Below are positions 18,056 through 27,227 of a DNA stretch of 64,000 bases, in pieces. A program made the position numbers and the translations under genes. The notes beneath the pieces were generated by a model. That model was given only the letters and a program-made list of their open reading frames with translations. It had not been told where the DNA came from and did not search any database. Source of the DNA: Streptomyces gossypii (GTDB taxonomy: Bacteria; Actinomycetota; Actinomycetes; Streptomycetales; Streptomycetaceae); the NCBI RefSeq assembly GCF_025165795.1, contig NZ_JAJAGO010000005.1:186001-250000 (forward strand), given 5' to 3'. The stretch's first letter is position 1, and every line of letters starts with the position of its first letter.

Positions 18056-19768
18056 GTGCACTCAGAGCCCCGTCCTTACGAACGCAACCCCCGCTACCCG
18101 GCCGCCGGCACCGTGGTCACCGGGTGGAAGGACGCAGTCGCGACCCTGCCCGCCCGGCCGGCCGTGCTCGCCCTGGACGGGCCGGCGGCCCTGGACTGGA
18201 ACGAGGCCGCCCGGGGAATCGCCACAGCCCTGCGGGAACAGTCCGTCGAGGCCGCCGTCCTCGATGTGCGTGAGCGCTGGTCACCGGCAGCCGTCGAGCG
18301 GTTGTGCGTCCCTGATGCCGACACCGACGCGTTCTTCCTGCCGCTCGCCGAGTTCGAGATGGCCGACCTCTTCGACGGCCGACTGTCCGTCGAGCGTCCC
18401 ACGAGTGGCGTCCTGCTGGTCTTCGGCCCCGGCGCCGCCCTCTGCTCGCCCGATCTGATCTGGTGGGCGGACCTGCCCAAGCGGTACGCCGAGAGCGCTG
18501 TCGCCTCCCAGACGCTGCCCGTGGGCGTCAACCTCGGGCGCGTGGACGTACCTGGCGAACTGCGCAGCCTCTTCTACACCGACTGGCCCGTCACCGACCG
18601 CCACCGTGATGCGCTCGCGCCCAGGATCGACCGGTGGATCGACGTACAGGAACCGCAGGCCCCCGCCTCCCTGGACGGCGAGGCGGTCCGAGCCACCCTC
18701 GCCGGCCTCGCCCAGCAGCCCGTGCGCACCCGCCCCTACTTCAACTCCACCCCCTGGGGCGGCCAGTGGGCCGCCGAGAAGCTCGGCTTCGAGCCCGACA
18801 ACGGCAACACCGCCCTCGGCTACGAGCTGATCGCCCCCGAAGCGGGCGTCCTCGTCGGCCAGGACACCGGGGCACTGGTGGAACTGCCCTTCCAGCTCCT
18901 GTGCGTCCTGCACCCCGAACGGTTCCTCGGCGCGGACGTGCACCAGCGCTACGGCACCTCGTTCCCCATCCGCTTCGACTACCTCGACACCGTCGGGGGC
19001 GGCAACCTCTCCCTGCACTGCCACCCGCAGGAGCAGTACATGCGGGAGAACTTCGGCTGGTCCTACACCCAGCACGAGACCTACTACGTCACGGCGAGCG
19101 ACCCCGGAGCCCTGGTCTTCCTCGGGCTGCGGCAGAGTACCGACGTGGACGTCCTGCGCAAGGAAGTGGAGGCGTCGGCGACGCACGGCACACCGCTGCG
19201 CGTCGAGGATCACGTCCAGACGTTCCCCGCCGACCCCGGCCAGCTGTTCATGATCCCGGCCGGCACGCCGCACATCTCCGGTGCGGGCAACCTCGTGCTG
19301 GAGATCAGCGCCACGCCCTACCTCTACTCCCTGCGTTTCTACGACTGGCTGCGCCGCTCCGCCTCCGGGGTGCCCCGGCCGCTGTCTCACCGTCACGCCT
19401 TCGCCAACCTCGACACCGGCCGGCGCGGCAGCGAGGTCATCGAGGATCTCGTCCAGCAGCCGCGCCTCCTGCGCGAGGGCGCGGGCTGGCGCGAGGAGGT
19501 CCTCGGCGCGCTGCCCGAGATGTTCTACGTGGTCCACCGTTTCGTGCTCGACGGAACGGGGCCGGCCGACGACGACACCGAGGGCCGTTTCCACATCCTC
19601 AACGTCGCCGCCGGTGACGGCGTGGTGGTGGAGACCGCCGACGGCCGATGCCACGACCTGGCGTTCGCCGAAACCCTCACCGTGCCGGCGGCCGTGGGCA
19701 GCTATCGCCTCCACCCCGTCGGCGCACGGCCCGTGCAGGTCGTCAAGTCCCTGGTGGCACCGTCATGA
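18056..19768 (+). CDS. manA: Class I mannose-6-phosphate isomerase with extra N-terminal domain
   Basis: 570 aa, long for ManA. The C-terminal half carries the cupin isomerase signature: YFNSTPWGGQW, GGNLSLHCHPQEQYMREN (metal-binding His), QHETYYV and MIPAGTPHISGAGN, ending in a small beta-domain (FHILNVAAGDGVVV). It should convert mannose-6-phosphate to fructose-6-phosphate. The first ~200 residues resemble a P-loop (uridine-kinase-like) domain whose Walker A site has decayed: ALDGPAALDWNEAARGIATA has no GK[ST]. GTG 18056 follows CAGGAG. Its stop overlaps the ROK kinase start, linking phosphorylation and isomerisation. Confidence 0.85.
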   Translation: MHSEPRPYERNPRYPAAGTVVTGWKDAVATLPARPAVLALDGPAALDWNEAARGIATALREQSVEAAVLDVRERWSPAAVERLCVPDADTDAFFLPLAEFEMADLFDGRLSVERPTSGVLLVFGPGAALCSPDLIWWADLPKRYAESAVASQTLPVGVNLGRVDVPGELRSLFYTDWPVTDRHRDALAPRIDRWIDVQEPQAPASLDGEAVRATLAGLAQQPVRTRPYFNSTPWGGQWAAEKLGFEPDNGNTALGYELIAPEAGVLVGQDTGALVELPFQLLCVLHPERFLGADVHQRYGTSFPIRFDYLDTVGGGNLSLHCHPQEQYMRENFGWSYTQHETYYVTASDPGALVFLGLRQSTDVDVLRKEVEASATHGTPLRVEDHVQTFPADPGQLFMIPAGTPHISGAGNLVLEISATPYLYSLRFYDWLRRSASGVPRPLSHRHAFANLDTGRRGSEVIEDLVQQPRLLREGAGWREEVLGALPEMFYVVHRFVLDGTGPADDDTEGRFHILNVAAGDGVVVETADGRCHDLAFAETLTVPAAVGSYRLHPVGARPVQVVKSLVAPS

Positions 19769-20769
19769 CGCGGGTGCCCGTACTGGAAGTCGGGGGCACC
19801 CACGTCACCGCCGCCCTGGTGGACATGACGACCGGCCTGCCGGTCGCCGATTCCGTCGTCCGCAGGCCGGTGTCCGCCGATGCCGGCGCCGCGGAGATCC
19901 TCGACTCCTTCGCCGCGGCCGCCCGGCACATCGCAGCACCCGACCGAGCGCGCTGGGGCGTCGCCGTACCGGGACCGTTCGACTACGCGGCCGGCATCGG
20001 CAGATTCCGGGGCATCGGCAAGTTCGAGTCGCTGCACGATATCGACGTCGGGGCGGGACTGCGTGATCGGCTGCCGCACCCGCGCGCCATCAGCTTCCTC
20101 AACGACGCGGACGCCTTCGCCATCGGGGAGCACCACAGCGGGGCGGCGGTACGGCGGAACCGGTCCTTGTGCGTCACGCTCGGCACCGGCGTCGGATCCT
20201 CCTTCCTGCACGACGGACGCCCCGTCACGGAAGGCCCCACCGTGCCGCCCGGAGGCCGGGCCCACCGCATCACCGTCGACGGACTGCCGCTGGAGGAGGT
20301 GATCTCGCGGCGGGCGATCCGCGCGCGGTACGCCCGGACCGCAGGTCTGGACGGGCGGACCGAAGGCCCGGACGTCAGCGCCATCGCCGCGCTGGCCCGC
20401 GGAGCAGACCGGCACGCCGCGGCGGCGATCAGCGGGTGTTTCACCACGCTGGGGCGTGCCCTGGCACCCTGGTGCGCCGTGTTCCGGCCGGACGTGATGG
20501 TCGTCGGCGGCTCCATGGCCGCGTCCTGGGACCTCATCGGCCCCGCGCTGCGCTCCGGACTCACCACCGGGGCCGAGGCCGCCGGACCGGGAGCGGATGC
20601 ACGCGTCGCCGCGATGGACCTGCGTGCCGCCCGACGGCCCGACGACGCACCCCTGATCGGTGCCGCCCACTGGGCCCTGAGGCGTCGGACGGGGTGCGGC
20701 CCGCCGGAGCCCGACCCCCTGGCGGCCGAACCCGCACCCTTCGACGCCTGCCGCTCGGCTCACCAGTGA
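19765..20769 (+). CDS. ROK-family sugar kinase (probable mannokinase/hexokinase)
   Basis: 334 aa. N-terminal LEVGGTHVTAALVD matches the ATP-binding phosphate-1 loop (usual Asp is Glu). The catalytic Asp lies in NDADAFAIGE, and LGTGVGSSFLHDG is the phosphate-2 loop. The usual ROK zinc motif (CxCGxxGC) is absent; this region reads GGRAHRITVDGLPLEEVIS. ATG 19765 overlaps the isomerase stop by 4 bases. In context it would phosphorylate mannose to feed the isomerase. Confidence 0.85.
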   Translation: MTRVPVLEVGGTHVTAALVDMTTGLPVADSVVRRPVSADAGAAEILDSFAAAARHIAAPDRARWGVAVPGPFDYAAGIGRFRGIGKFESLHDIDVGAGLRDRLPHPRAISFLNDADAFAIGEHHSGAAVRRNRSLCVTLGTGVGSSFLHDGRPVTEGPTVPPGGRAHRITVDGLPLEEVISRRAIRARYARTAGLDGRTEGPDVSAIAALARGADRHAAAAISGCFTTLGRALAPWCAVFRPDVMVVGGSMAASWDLIGPALRSGLTTGAEAAGPGADARVAAMDLRAARRPDDAPLIGAAHWALRRRTGCGPPEPDPLAAEPAPFDACRSAHQ

Positions 20770-20847
20770 GGAGACAGTGCCGCCGCGCGCCAGGGAGCCG
20801 CCGGATCCGTCTGCCGGGGCGGACGGCGCCACAGGCCGGGCACTCTC

Positions 20848-20853
20848 TACAAT
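20848..20853 (+). promoter_or_regulatory. Possible -10 box upstream of the LacI-type gene
   Basis: TACAAT stands out in very GC-rich DNA about 70 bases before the regulator start. No convincing -35 is visible, so the regulator may instead be co-transcribed from 18056. Confidence 0.25.
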
Positions 20854-20923
20854 GACGGCGCCTGCGACTCCGGCAGCTCCCCGACGGCACAGGCCCCCTG
20901 ACGGTACGAAGGAAGGACCGGCC

Positions 20924-21946
20924 GTGGCGCAGCACCGACCGAGTGACGCCGCCGCGCCGACGATGCGTGACGTCGCCGCCCGTGCCAAGGTCAGCGCGAT
21001 GACCGTCTCCCGGGTGCTGAAGGACGACCCCAGGGTCACCGAAGCCACCCGGGAGCGGGTGTTGAACGCCGTCGACGCGCTCGGCTACCGGCGCAACGAA
21101 ACCGCTCGCCGTCTACGGGTCGGCGGCAGCGGGATGATCGGTCTCGTCGTCACCAACCTGGCCAACCCCTTCTACTCGCGACTGGCGCTCGGCGTCCAGG
21201 AGGTGGCCTACGAACACGGTCTGCGAGTCCTGCTCGGCAACACCGCCGAACAGGTCGACCGGGAGCGAGGGCTCGTGGAGGACCTGGCAGCCCGTCAGGT
21301 CGACGGGATGATCGTGGTTCCGGCGGGCGGCAGCCACCGTCACCTGGCACCGGCCGCGCTGCGCGGCATGCCGATCGTCCTCGCCTCCCGGCCGCCGGCG
21401 GGAATGGACGCCGACTGCGTACTGGTGGACGACTTCGGCGGAGCCGAAGCGGCCACCGGCCGGCTGATCGAGGACGGACACCGGCGGATCGGGTTCCTGG
21501 GGAACCCGCCCGCGCTCTACACCGGTGCCGAACGCTTCCGCGGCTACTGGGCCGCCCATGAGGCAGCCGGCCTGGAGCCGGACGAACGCCACATCCGCCG
21601 CGGACTGGCCGACGTGGCCATGGCCGAGCGCGCCGCCGTCGCCCTGCTGAGGGAGCCTGACGCCCCCACCGCCCTCTTCTGCACCAACAACCGTCTGACC
21701 CAGGGCGCCATCCGGGCCGTCCGCACCCTCGAAGTCCCGGTGGCCCTGGCCGGTTTCGACGACTTCGACCTCGCGGACGTCCTCGGGCTCCCGCTGACGA
21801 TCGCGTCCTACGACGCCGACGAGATCGGACGCAGGGCCGGCCAGATGCTCATCGACCGCATAAACGCAGGCCCCCACACCCCACTGCCCGCACGACGCTC
21901 CGTGGTCCCCACCGAAGTCATCCGGTACGGGATAGACCGACCGTAA
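20924..21946 (+). CDS. LacI-family transcriptional regulator of the mannan locus
   Basis: 340 aa. The N-terminal helix-turn-helix PTMRDVAARAKVSAMTVSRVL is classical LacI, followed by the hinge (RRNETARRLRVGGSGMIGLVV) and a periplasmic-binding-protein-like sensor domain (NPFYSRLALGVQE, CTNNRLTQGAIRA). I chose GTG 20924, preceded by GGAAGGA and giving standard LacI length. Located between the ROK kinase and a GH38 mannosidase, it is the obvious controller of both arms of the mannan locus, probably through 17891-17905 and 18003-18017. Confidence 0.92.
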   Translation: MAQHRPSDAAAPTMRDVAARAKVSAMTVSRVLKDDPRVTEATRERVLNAVDALGYRRNETARRLRVGGSGMIGLVVTNLANPFYSRLALGVQEVAYEHGLRVLLGNTAEQVDRERGLVEDLAARQVDGMIVVPAGGSHRHLAPAALRGMPIVLASRPPAGMDADCVLVDDFGGAEAATGRLIEDGHRRIGFLGNPPALYTGAERFRGYWAAHEAAGLEPDERHIRRGLADVAMAERAAVALLREPDAPTALFCTNNRLTQGAIRAVRTLEVPVALAGFDDFDLADVLGLPLTIASYDADEIGRRAGQMLIDRINAGPHTPLPARRSVVPTEVIRYGIDRP

Positions 21947-21980
21947 GCCTTGCACCGTCCGCCCGCCCGTTTGCGGGACA

Positions 21981-22003
21981 CCGCTGCCCGCGACGGGCAG
22001 CGG
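21981..22003. terminator. Strong hairpin between the LacI and GH38 genes
   Basis: A perfect 10-bp stem, CCGCTGCCCG-CGA-CGGGCAGCGG, lies 34 bases after the regulator stop and 42 bases before the GH38 start. There is no T-tract. It may terminate, attenuate, or protect message ends and so set different levels for the two genes. Confidence 0.4.
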
Positions 22004-22045
22004 ACGGACCTGCGCTGCACGCGCGCAATTTTCGTTGGAGTCTCC

Positions 22046-25000
22046 ATGCACGACGACCGCACGCTGACCGAACGCCGGCTCGCCCGGGTACTCGACCAGC
22101 GTCTCAGGCCCGCAGTCCACGTCCGAAGCCTCCCGCTCGAGGTGAGCGTCCACCACGTCTTTGGCGAACCCGCCCCCGTGAGCGAGGGAATCGCCGGACC
22201 CTACAAGCCGGTCAGCACCGGCGAGTACTGGGGCCCGGCCTGGTCGACCAGCTGGTTCAGGATCCGTGGCACCGTCCCCACCGACTGGGCGGGGGAGCGG
22301 GTCGAAGCGGTGCTCGACCTCGGCTTCGGCGCCACCCAGCCCGGTTTCTCCGCCGAAGGACTCGTGTACCGCGCCGACGGCACCCCCGTGAAGGCCCTCA
22401 ACCCGCGCAACACCTGGCTCCTCATAGCCGAACGGGCAGAGGGCGGTGAGGACTTCGAGTTCCACATCGAGGCCGCCGCCAACCCCCTGATCTTCGACTC
22501 CGACACCGCGGGCGACCCCTTCGTCCCCACGCGCGCCGGTGACGTCGCCCCCTGGCTGCGCGCCGAGGGGCACACCGGGCCTGTCGGTGAACCGCTGTAC
22601 CGGCTGACCCGCATGGATCTCGCCGTCTTCGACGAGACCGTCTGGGAGCTCGTCCAGGACCTCGACGTCCTGTCCGGGCTCATGCACCAACTGCCCGAGG
22701 ACTCCACCCGCCGCAGCCAGATCCGGTACGCGGTGAGCACAGCCCTCGACGCGATCGACCTCCAGGACATCGGCGGCACCGCCGGACAGGCCAGGACGCT
22801 GCTGGCCCCTGCGCTCTCCGCACCGGCGCACGCGGGCGCCCACCGCATCTCGGCCATCGGCCACGCCCACATCGACACAGCCTGGCTGTGGCCGGTACGC
22901 GAAACAGTCCGCAAAGCGGCCCGCACCGTCTCGAACGTGACCGCGCTGATGGACGACCACCCCGACTTCCGTTTCGTCATGTCACAGGCCCAGCAACTGG
23001 CCTGGCTCAAGGAGCAGCGCCCCGAGGTGTACGCCCGGGTGCTGCAGAAGGTGGCGACCGGGCAGTTCCTGCCGACCGGCAGTCTCTGGGTCGAGCCCGA
23101 CACCAACCTCTCGGGCGGCGAGTCCCTGGTCCGCCAGTTCGTCCACGGCAAGCGGTTCTACCTGGAGGAGTTCGGCGTGGAGACGCGCGACATGTGGCTG
23201 CCCGACACCTTCGGCTACAACGCCGCGCTGCCCCAGCTCATGAAGCTCGCCGGCATCGACTGGTTCCTGACGCAGAAGATCTCCTGGAACACCACGAACG
23301 CGTTCCCGCACCACACCTTCTGGTGGGAGGGCATCGACGGCTCCCGTGTCTTCAGCCACTTTCCGCCCGTCGATTCCTACAACGGCGACCTCTCCGGTGC
23401 CGACATCGGCCACACCGAACGCAACTTCCGCGACAAGGGGGCTGCCAACCGCTCCCTGGTGCCGTTCGGCTACGGCGACGGCGGGGGCGGCCCCACTCGC
23501 GAGATGCTGGCGCGCGCCGGCCGGCTCGCGAACCTGGAGGGCTCCGCGAAGGTCGAGATGGAGGGGCCCGCAGACTTCTTCACCAAGGCCCACGAGGAAT
23601 ACCCCGATGCGCCGGTCTGGGTCGGCGAGCTCTACCTGGAACTCCACCGGGGCACACTCACCAGCCAGCTTGCCACCAAACAGGGCAACCGACGCAGCGA
23701 ACACCTGCTGCGGGAGGCAGAACTGTGGTCGGCCACGGCCGCGCTGCGGACCGGTGAGGCATATCCGTACGCCGCGCTCGACCGGATATGGAAGACCGTC
23801 CTGCTGCACCAGTTCCACGACATCCTGCCCGGCTCCTCCATCGCCTGGGTGCACCGGGAAACGGAGAACGCACACAAGGAAGTCGCCCGCGAACTGAACA
23901 CCCTCATCGACACCGCCCAGCGTGCCCTGGCCGGACCGGCAGACGCCGATGGCGGCGGCGTCGTCTTCAACGCCGCCCCGCACAGCCGCGACGGGGTGCC
24001 CGCACTCGCCGCCGCACCCCGCACCACACCACTGCGGACGGCGCCCGTACGACCAGGCCACAACGGCAGCCTCGTCCTGGACAACGGTCTGGTGCGGATC
24101 ACGGTCGACACCCGTGGACTGATCACCTCCGCCTACGACCTGGCAGCCGGACGCGAAGCGCTCGCCCCCGGGGCGGTGGGCAACCTGCTCCAGCTCCACC
24201 AGGACTTCCCCAACCAGTGGGACGCCTGGGACGTCGACGCGTTCTACCGCAACACCGTGCAGGACCTCACCCAAGCCGACCAGGTCACGGCCCACGACGA
24301 GGGCATCGAGGTCGTATGGAGCGTCAACCGGTCGCGCATCCGGCAACTGCTGACCCTGCGAGAAGGCGCCCGCCGGCTCGACATCGACACCACCCTCGAC
24401 TGGCGCGAGCGCGAGAAGATCCTCAAGGCCGCGTTCCCCTTCGACCTCCGGGCCGGCAATTCCACCAGCGAGATCCCCTTCGGCCACGTCCAGCGGCCCA
24501 CCCACTCCAACACCAGCTGGGACGCGGCCCGCTTCGAGATCTGCGCCCACCGCTTCCTGCACCTCGCGGAGCCAGGCTGGGGGGCGGCGCTGGTCAACGA
24601 CTCCACCTACGGCCACGACGTCACCCACGACGTCCGCCCCGACGGGGGAACGACGACCACCGCCAGGCTCTCGCTCCTGCGCGCCCCGCTCTTCCCTGAC
24701 CCGGAGACCGACCAGGGCGAACACCGGTTGCGCTACGGCCTGGTGATCGGCGCGGACATCGGCGACGCCGTCCGCGAGGGCTACCGTTTCAACCTTGCCG
24801 AACGTACCGTCGCCGGCACAGCCGTCGTCGCCCCACTGGCCGAGGTCGACAACAGCGGTGTCGTGATCGAGGCGGTCAAACTCGCGGACGACTGCTCAGG
24901 AGACGTGATCGTGCGTCTTTACGAGTCGCTCGGCGGGCGCGCCACGACGATCCTGCGCGCCGGATTCCCCCTGACCACCGCCACCATGACCGACCTGCTC

Positions 25001-25108
25001 GAACGGCCCTTGGCCGACGGACCCGACCTGCCCGTCACCGCCGACGGCGTTCCGCTCGTCCTGCGCCCGTTCCAGATCGTGACGGTGCGGCTGACGCCGC
25101 GCGCCTGA
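22046..25108 (+). CDS. GH38 alpha-mannosidase
   Basis: 1020-aa retaining alpha-mannosidase of bacterial cytoplasmic type. Motifs: GHAHIDTAWLWPVRET (zinc ligands), TGSLWVEPDTNLSGGESLVRQ, DMWLPDTFGYNAALPQ (nucleophile Asp) and LLHQFHDILPGSSI; C-terminal beta-sandwich domains follow. No signal peptide. ATG 22046 follows TTGGAG; the frame is open to 21950 but enters the hairpin region. It would release mannose from imported oligosaccharides. The 3' end overlaps the convergent CtaG-like gene by 213 bases. Confidence 0.92.
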   Translation: MHDDRTLTERRLARVLDQRLRPAVHVRSLPLEVSVHHVFGEPAPVSEGIAGPYKPVSTGEYWGPAWSTSWFRIRGTVPTDWAGERVEAVLDLGFGATQPGFSAEGLVYRADGTPVKALNPRNTWLLIAERAEGGEDFEFHIEAAANPLIFDSDTAGDPFVPTRAGDVAPWLRAEGHTGPVGEPLYRLTRMDLAVFDETVWELVQDLDVLSGLMHQLPEDSTRRSQIRYAVSTALDAIDLQDIGGTAGQARTLLAPALSAPAHAGAHRISAIGHAHIDTAWLWPVRETVRKAARTVSNVTALMDDHPDFRFVMSQAQQLAWLKEQRPEVYARVLQKVATGQFLPTGSLWVEPDTNLSGGESLVRQFVHGKRFYLEEFGVETRDMWLPDTFGYNAALPQLMKLAGIDWFLTQKISWNTTNAFPHHTFWWEGIDGSRVFSHFPPVDSYNGDLSGADIGHTERNFRDKGAANRSLVPFGYGDGGGGPTREMLARAGRLANLEGSAKVEMEGPADFFTKAHEEYPDAPVWVGELYLELHRGTLTSQLATKQGNRRSEHLLREAELWSATAALRTGEAYPYAALDRIWKTVLLHQFHDILPGSSIAWVHRETENAHKEVARELNTLIDTAQRALAGPADADGGGVVFNAAPHSRDGVPALAAAPRTTPLRTAPVRPGHNGSLVLDNGLVRITVDTRGLITSAYDLAAGREALAPGAVGNLLQLHQDFPNQWDAWDVDAFYRNTVQDLTQADQVTAHDEGIEVVWSVNRSRIRQLLTLREGARRLDIDTTLDWREREKILKAAFPFDLRAGNSTSEIPFGHVQRPTHSNTSWDAARFEICAHRFLHLAEPGWGAALVNDSTYGHDVTHDVRPDGGTTTTARLSLLRAPLFPDPETDQGEHRLRYGLVIGADIGDAVREGYRFNLAERTVAGTAVVAPLAEVDNSGVVIEAVKLADDCSGDVIVRLYESLGGRATTILRAGFPLTTATMTDLLERPLADGPDLPVTADGVPLVLRPFQIVTVRLTPRA

Positions 25109-25912
25109 TCCGACACCAGCGCGCGGGCGACGGGGGTCGGGGCGCCAGGTGGCGACCAGGGCGGCGGCCAGCAGCAGCTCGGCGATGTCGCCGCCGTAGT
25201 ACATGACCTCAGCGCCTGCCTGGACCTGGTAGACCGGTGCGTGGATATCGACCCAGAAGCCGCCGTACATCAACTGGGAGATCACCGCGTGTGCCGCGAT
25301 CGCCACCCCGAGACAGACCAGCCGGGCGGGCACGCCCGGCCGGGCGGGGGCGGGGTCGGGGCCGCCGATGACGTAGGCGAACAAGCACCCGGACAGCAGG
25401 AAGTGCGCGTGGAGCAGCCAGTGTGCTGCCGGACTGCCCATGGTCGCGTTGTACAGGGGGGTGAAGTAGAGCAGCACGAGACTGCCCGTCGACAGCACCA
25501 GCGCGACCACGGGGTGGGCGAGCACGTGGACGGGTGGACTGTGCAGCACGGCGGTCAGCTGCCGTCCCCCGGCCGCGGGCAACGTGCGCAGCAGGAGGGT
25601 GACGGGGGCCGCGAGGACGAGCGCGAGCGGCGCGTACATGCCGATGAGCATGTGCTGGGCCATGTGGCCGCGAAAGTCCTCATGCGCGAAAGGGGCCACG
25701 GGAGGCAGCAGTGCCACCCCGAGCAGGACGGTTCCGGTCAGGAAGCCGGTCGTCCGCCACCGGCTCCAGCCCAGAGCCGGGTTGCGGCGGCACGCACGGC
25801 GGACGAGCAGCAGGTAGGCGCCGGCGGCCGCCGGCAGGACGAGCGCGGGCAGCAGCGTCTCCACGATGCTGCTGCCCGCTTCGTGCCCGTGCGCGGGCAT
25901 GTCATGGCCCAT
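24896..25912 (-). CDS. CtaG-type cytochrome c oxidase assembly membrane protein with unusual C-terminal extension
   Basis: 338 aa. About 260 residues form seven to eight membrane helices with family signs of the caa3-type CtaG group (HMAQHMLIGMYAPLALVLAAP, WLLHAHFLLSGCLFAYVIGG, YYGGDIAELLLAAALV). Such proteins help insert copper into oxidase. After ATWRPDPRRPRAG a basic, Gly/Gln/Glu-rich tail continues antisense to the end of the GH38 gene, ~71 codons inside it; it looks like read-through after loss of the original stop. ATG 25912 overlaps the DUF2243 stop by one base, so the two membrane proteins are one operon. Confidence 0.85.
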   Translation of the reverse strand: MGHDMPAHGHEAGSSIVETLLPALVLPAAAGAYLLLVRRACRRNPALGWSRWRTTGFLTGTVLLGVALLPPVAPFAHEDFRGHMAQHMLIGMYAPLALVLAAPVTLLLRTLPAAGGRQLTAVLHSPPVHVLAHPVVALVLSTGSLVLLYFTPLYNATMGSPAAHWLLHAHFLLSGCLFAYVIGGPDPAPARPGVPARLVCLGVAIAAHAVISQLMYGGFWVDIHAPVYQVQAGAEVMYYGGDIAELLLAAALVATWRPDPRRPRAGVGSGARRQPHRHDLERAQDERNAVGGDGQVGSVGQGPFEQVGHGGGGQGESGAQDRRGAPAERLVKTHDHVS

Positions 25913-26475
25913 CAGACGCGCCGGCCCTCACTCCGTCCAGCCGGGGCATGCGGATCGAACGGCTGGCCGCTGCGCTGGAGCAGGAAGCCGCCGGCGGCCA
26001 GCAAGGCCCCCAGGACGAGGAAGCCGAGGTCCCACCAGATCTGGCCGTCTCCGGCGTAGACGTGGTGGATACCGAGGATGTGGTGGTCCAGGACGCCTTC
26101 GACGAGGTTGAACACGCCCCAGCCGACGAACATCCAGCCCCACAGCACCCGTGAGGTCCACAGCCGCCGCCGGTTGTGGCTGACCCGCGAGTACAGGATG
26201 GCCAGCCCGAGCAGGACCGAGAGCCAGCAGACGGTGTGGAAGATTCCGTCCCACAGAGTGTTCATCTCCAGGCCGGAGACCGTGTGGGCGTTGTAGTACT
26301 TCACCCCGATGTGGTCCTGGTCAGTGCTGGAGAGCATGTGGTGCCACTGAAGCAGCTGGTGCAGCAGGATGCCGTCGACGAACCCGCCCATCCCCACACC
26401 GAGCACGATGCCCGGCAACCGGATACTCCTGGGCCGTGAGAGGCTCGCCCGCACCTCGCCCCTCGTGGTGGCCAT
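25912..26475 (-). CDS. DUF2243 membrane protein
   Basis: 187 aa, four predicted membrane helices. Histidine-rich blocks include ILLHQLLQWHHML, GIFHTVCWLSVLL and LVEGVLDHHILGIHHV. It resembles DUF2243, often next to CtaG-like genes; histidines may bind copper or heme. Start ATG 26475 has GGAG at good spacing; a GTG at 26547 would add 24 residues without a ribosome site. Function unknown. Confidence 0.8.
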   Translation of the reverse strand: MATTRGEVRASLSRPRSIRLPGIVLGVGMGGFVDGILLHQLLQWHHMLSSTDQDHIGVKYYNAHTVSGLEMNTLWDGIFHTVCWLSVLLGLAILYSRVSHNRRRLWTSRVLWGWMFVGWGVFNLVEGVLDHHILGIHHVYAGDGQIWWDLGFLVLGALLAAGGFLLQRSGQPFDPHAPAGRSEGRRV

Positions 26476-26621
26476 CGCCCGTCTCCGCTCCTGCTCCTGG
26501 ACTCCGCTGGAAGGTGCCTCAGTCGCAGGGTCCCCTCTCCGCGGCACTCACGCGTGCGCAGGCCCGCCATCCGGCCCAATGACCATCTCGGGCCGCTTCC
26601 GGTGCTGCGCGATGGCTGGTG

Positions 26622-27182
26622 TCAGCCCTTACCGCGGCCGGACACCAGGTCGCGGGCGCGGTCCACCAGTCCCATTCCGGGGGTCAGGAGCTTGTTGCCC
26701 GGCGGGGTGTCCGGCGCGGAGGGGTGGGGGCGGGTGGGGGCGGTCTTCTTCGCGGTGCGGATCTTGTCGCCCAGCTCGTCCAGCGCTTCGGGGGTGCAGG
26801 CTGCGGCCAGCAGGGGGAAGAGCTGGTTCTCCTCGTCGCGCAGATGCTTGCTCACATCGACCTTCAGCTTTGCCACCAGATGGTTGAACTGCGGATCCCC
26901 CGCGTCGAGTCCTTCCACCTCCTTGAGGAGCTGCTCCACCGTGGCGTGCTCGGAGAGTTCCCTGTCCGCGATCTCGTCCCCGCCCGCGACGTGCTCGCGC
27001 ACCGCCGGGTACAGGTGCTGCTCCTCGGCGACCGAGTGCCGTACCAGCTCGATGGTCAGCTCGTCGACCAGTTTCCGGCGCCGCTTGTCACCGACCGGCT
27101 GGGCCTCGATCTTCTCGAACAGCTCGTCGACCTCGCGATGGTCGGTGGTGAGTTCTGCGATCACATTTCCGCTGTGTCCCAT
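26622..27182 (-). CDS. Hemerythrin-like (HHE) cation-binding protein
   Basis: 186 aa. Two HHE motifs are spaced as in the family: TTDHREVDELFEKIE and RHSVAEEQHLYPAV, then SEHATVEQLLKEVE and SKHLRDEENQLFPLL. The fold is a four-helix bundle binding a di-iron centre, linked to oxygen or redox sensing. A Pro/Lys tail ends the protein. ATG 27182 follows GGAGG. A 20-base inverted repeat lies 26 bases upstream. Confidence 0.9.
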   Translation of the reverse strand: MGHSGNVIAELTTDHREVDELFEKIEAQPVGDKRRRKLVDELTIELVRHSVAEEQHLYPAVREHVAGGDEIADRELSEHATVEQLLKEVEGLDAGDPQFNHLVAKLKVDVSKHLRDEENQLFPLLAAACTPEALDELGDKIRTAKKTAPTRPHPSAPDTPPGNKLLTPGMGLVDRARDLVSGRGKG

Positions 27183-27207
27183 GATGGGAGTTCCCTCCGC
27201 TTGCGGT

Positions 27208-27227
27208 GTGAGCTGACAACAGCTCAC
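27208..27227. repeat. Perfect inverted repeat in the hemerythrin gene leader
   Basis: GTGAGCTG-ACAA-CAGCTCAC, 8-bp arms with a 4-base loop, lies just upstream of the ribosome site of the hemerythrin-like gene. It could be an operator or an RNA hairpin affecting translation. Confidence 0.4.
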
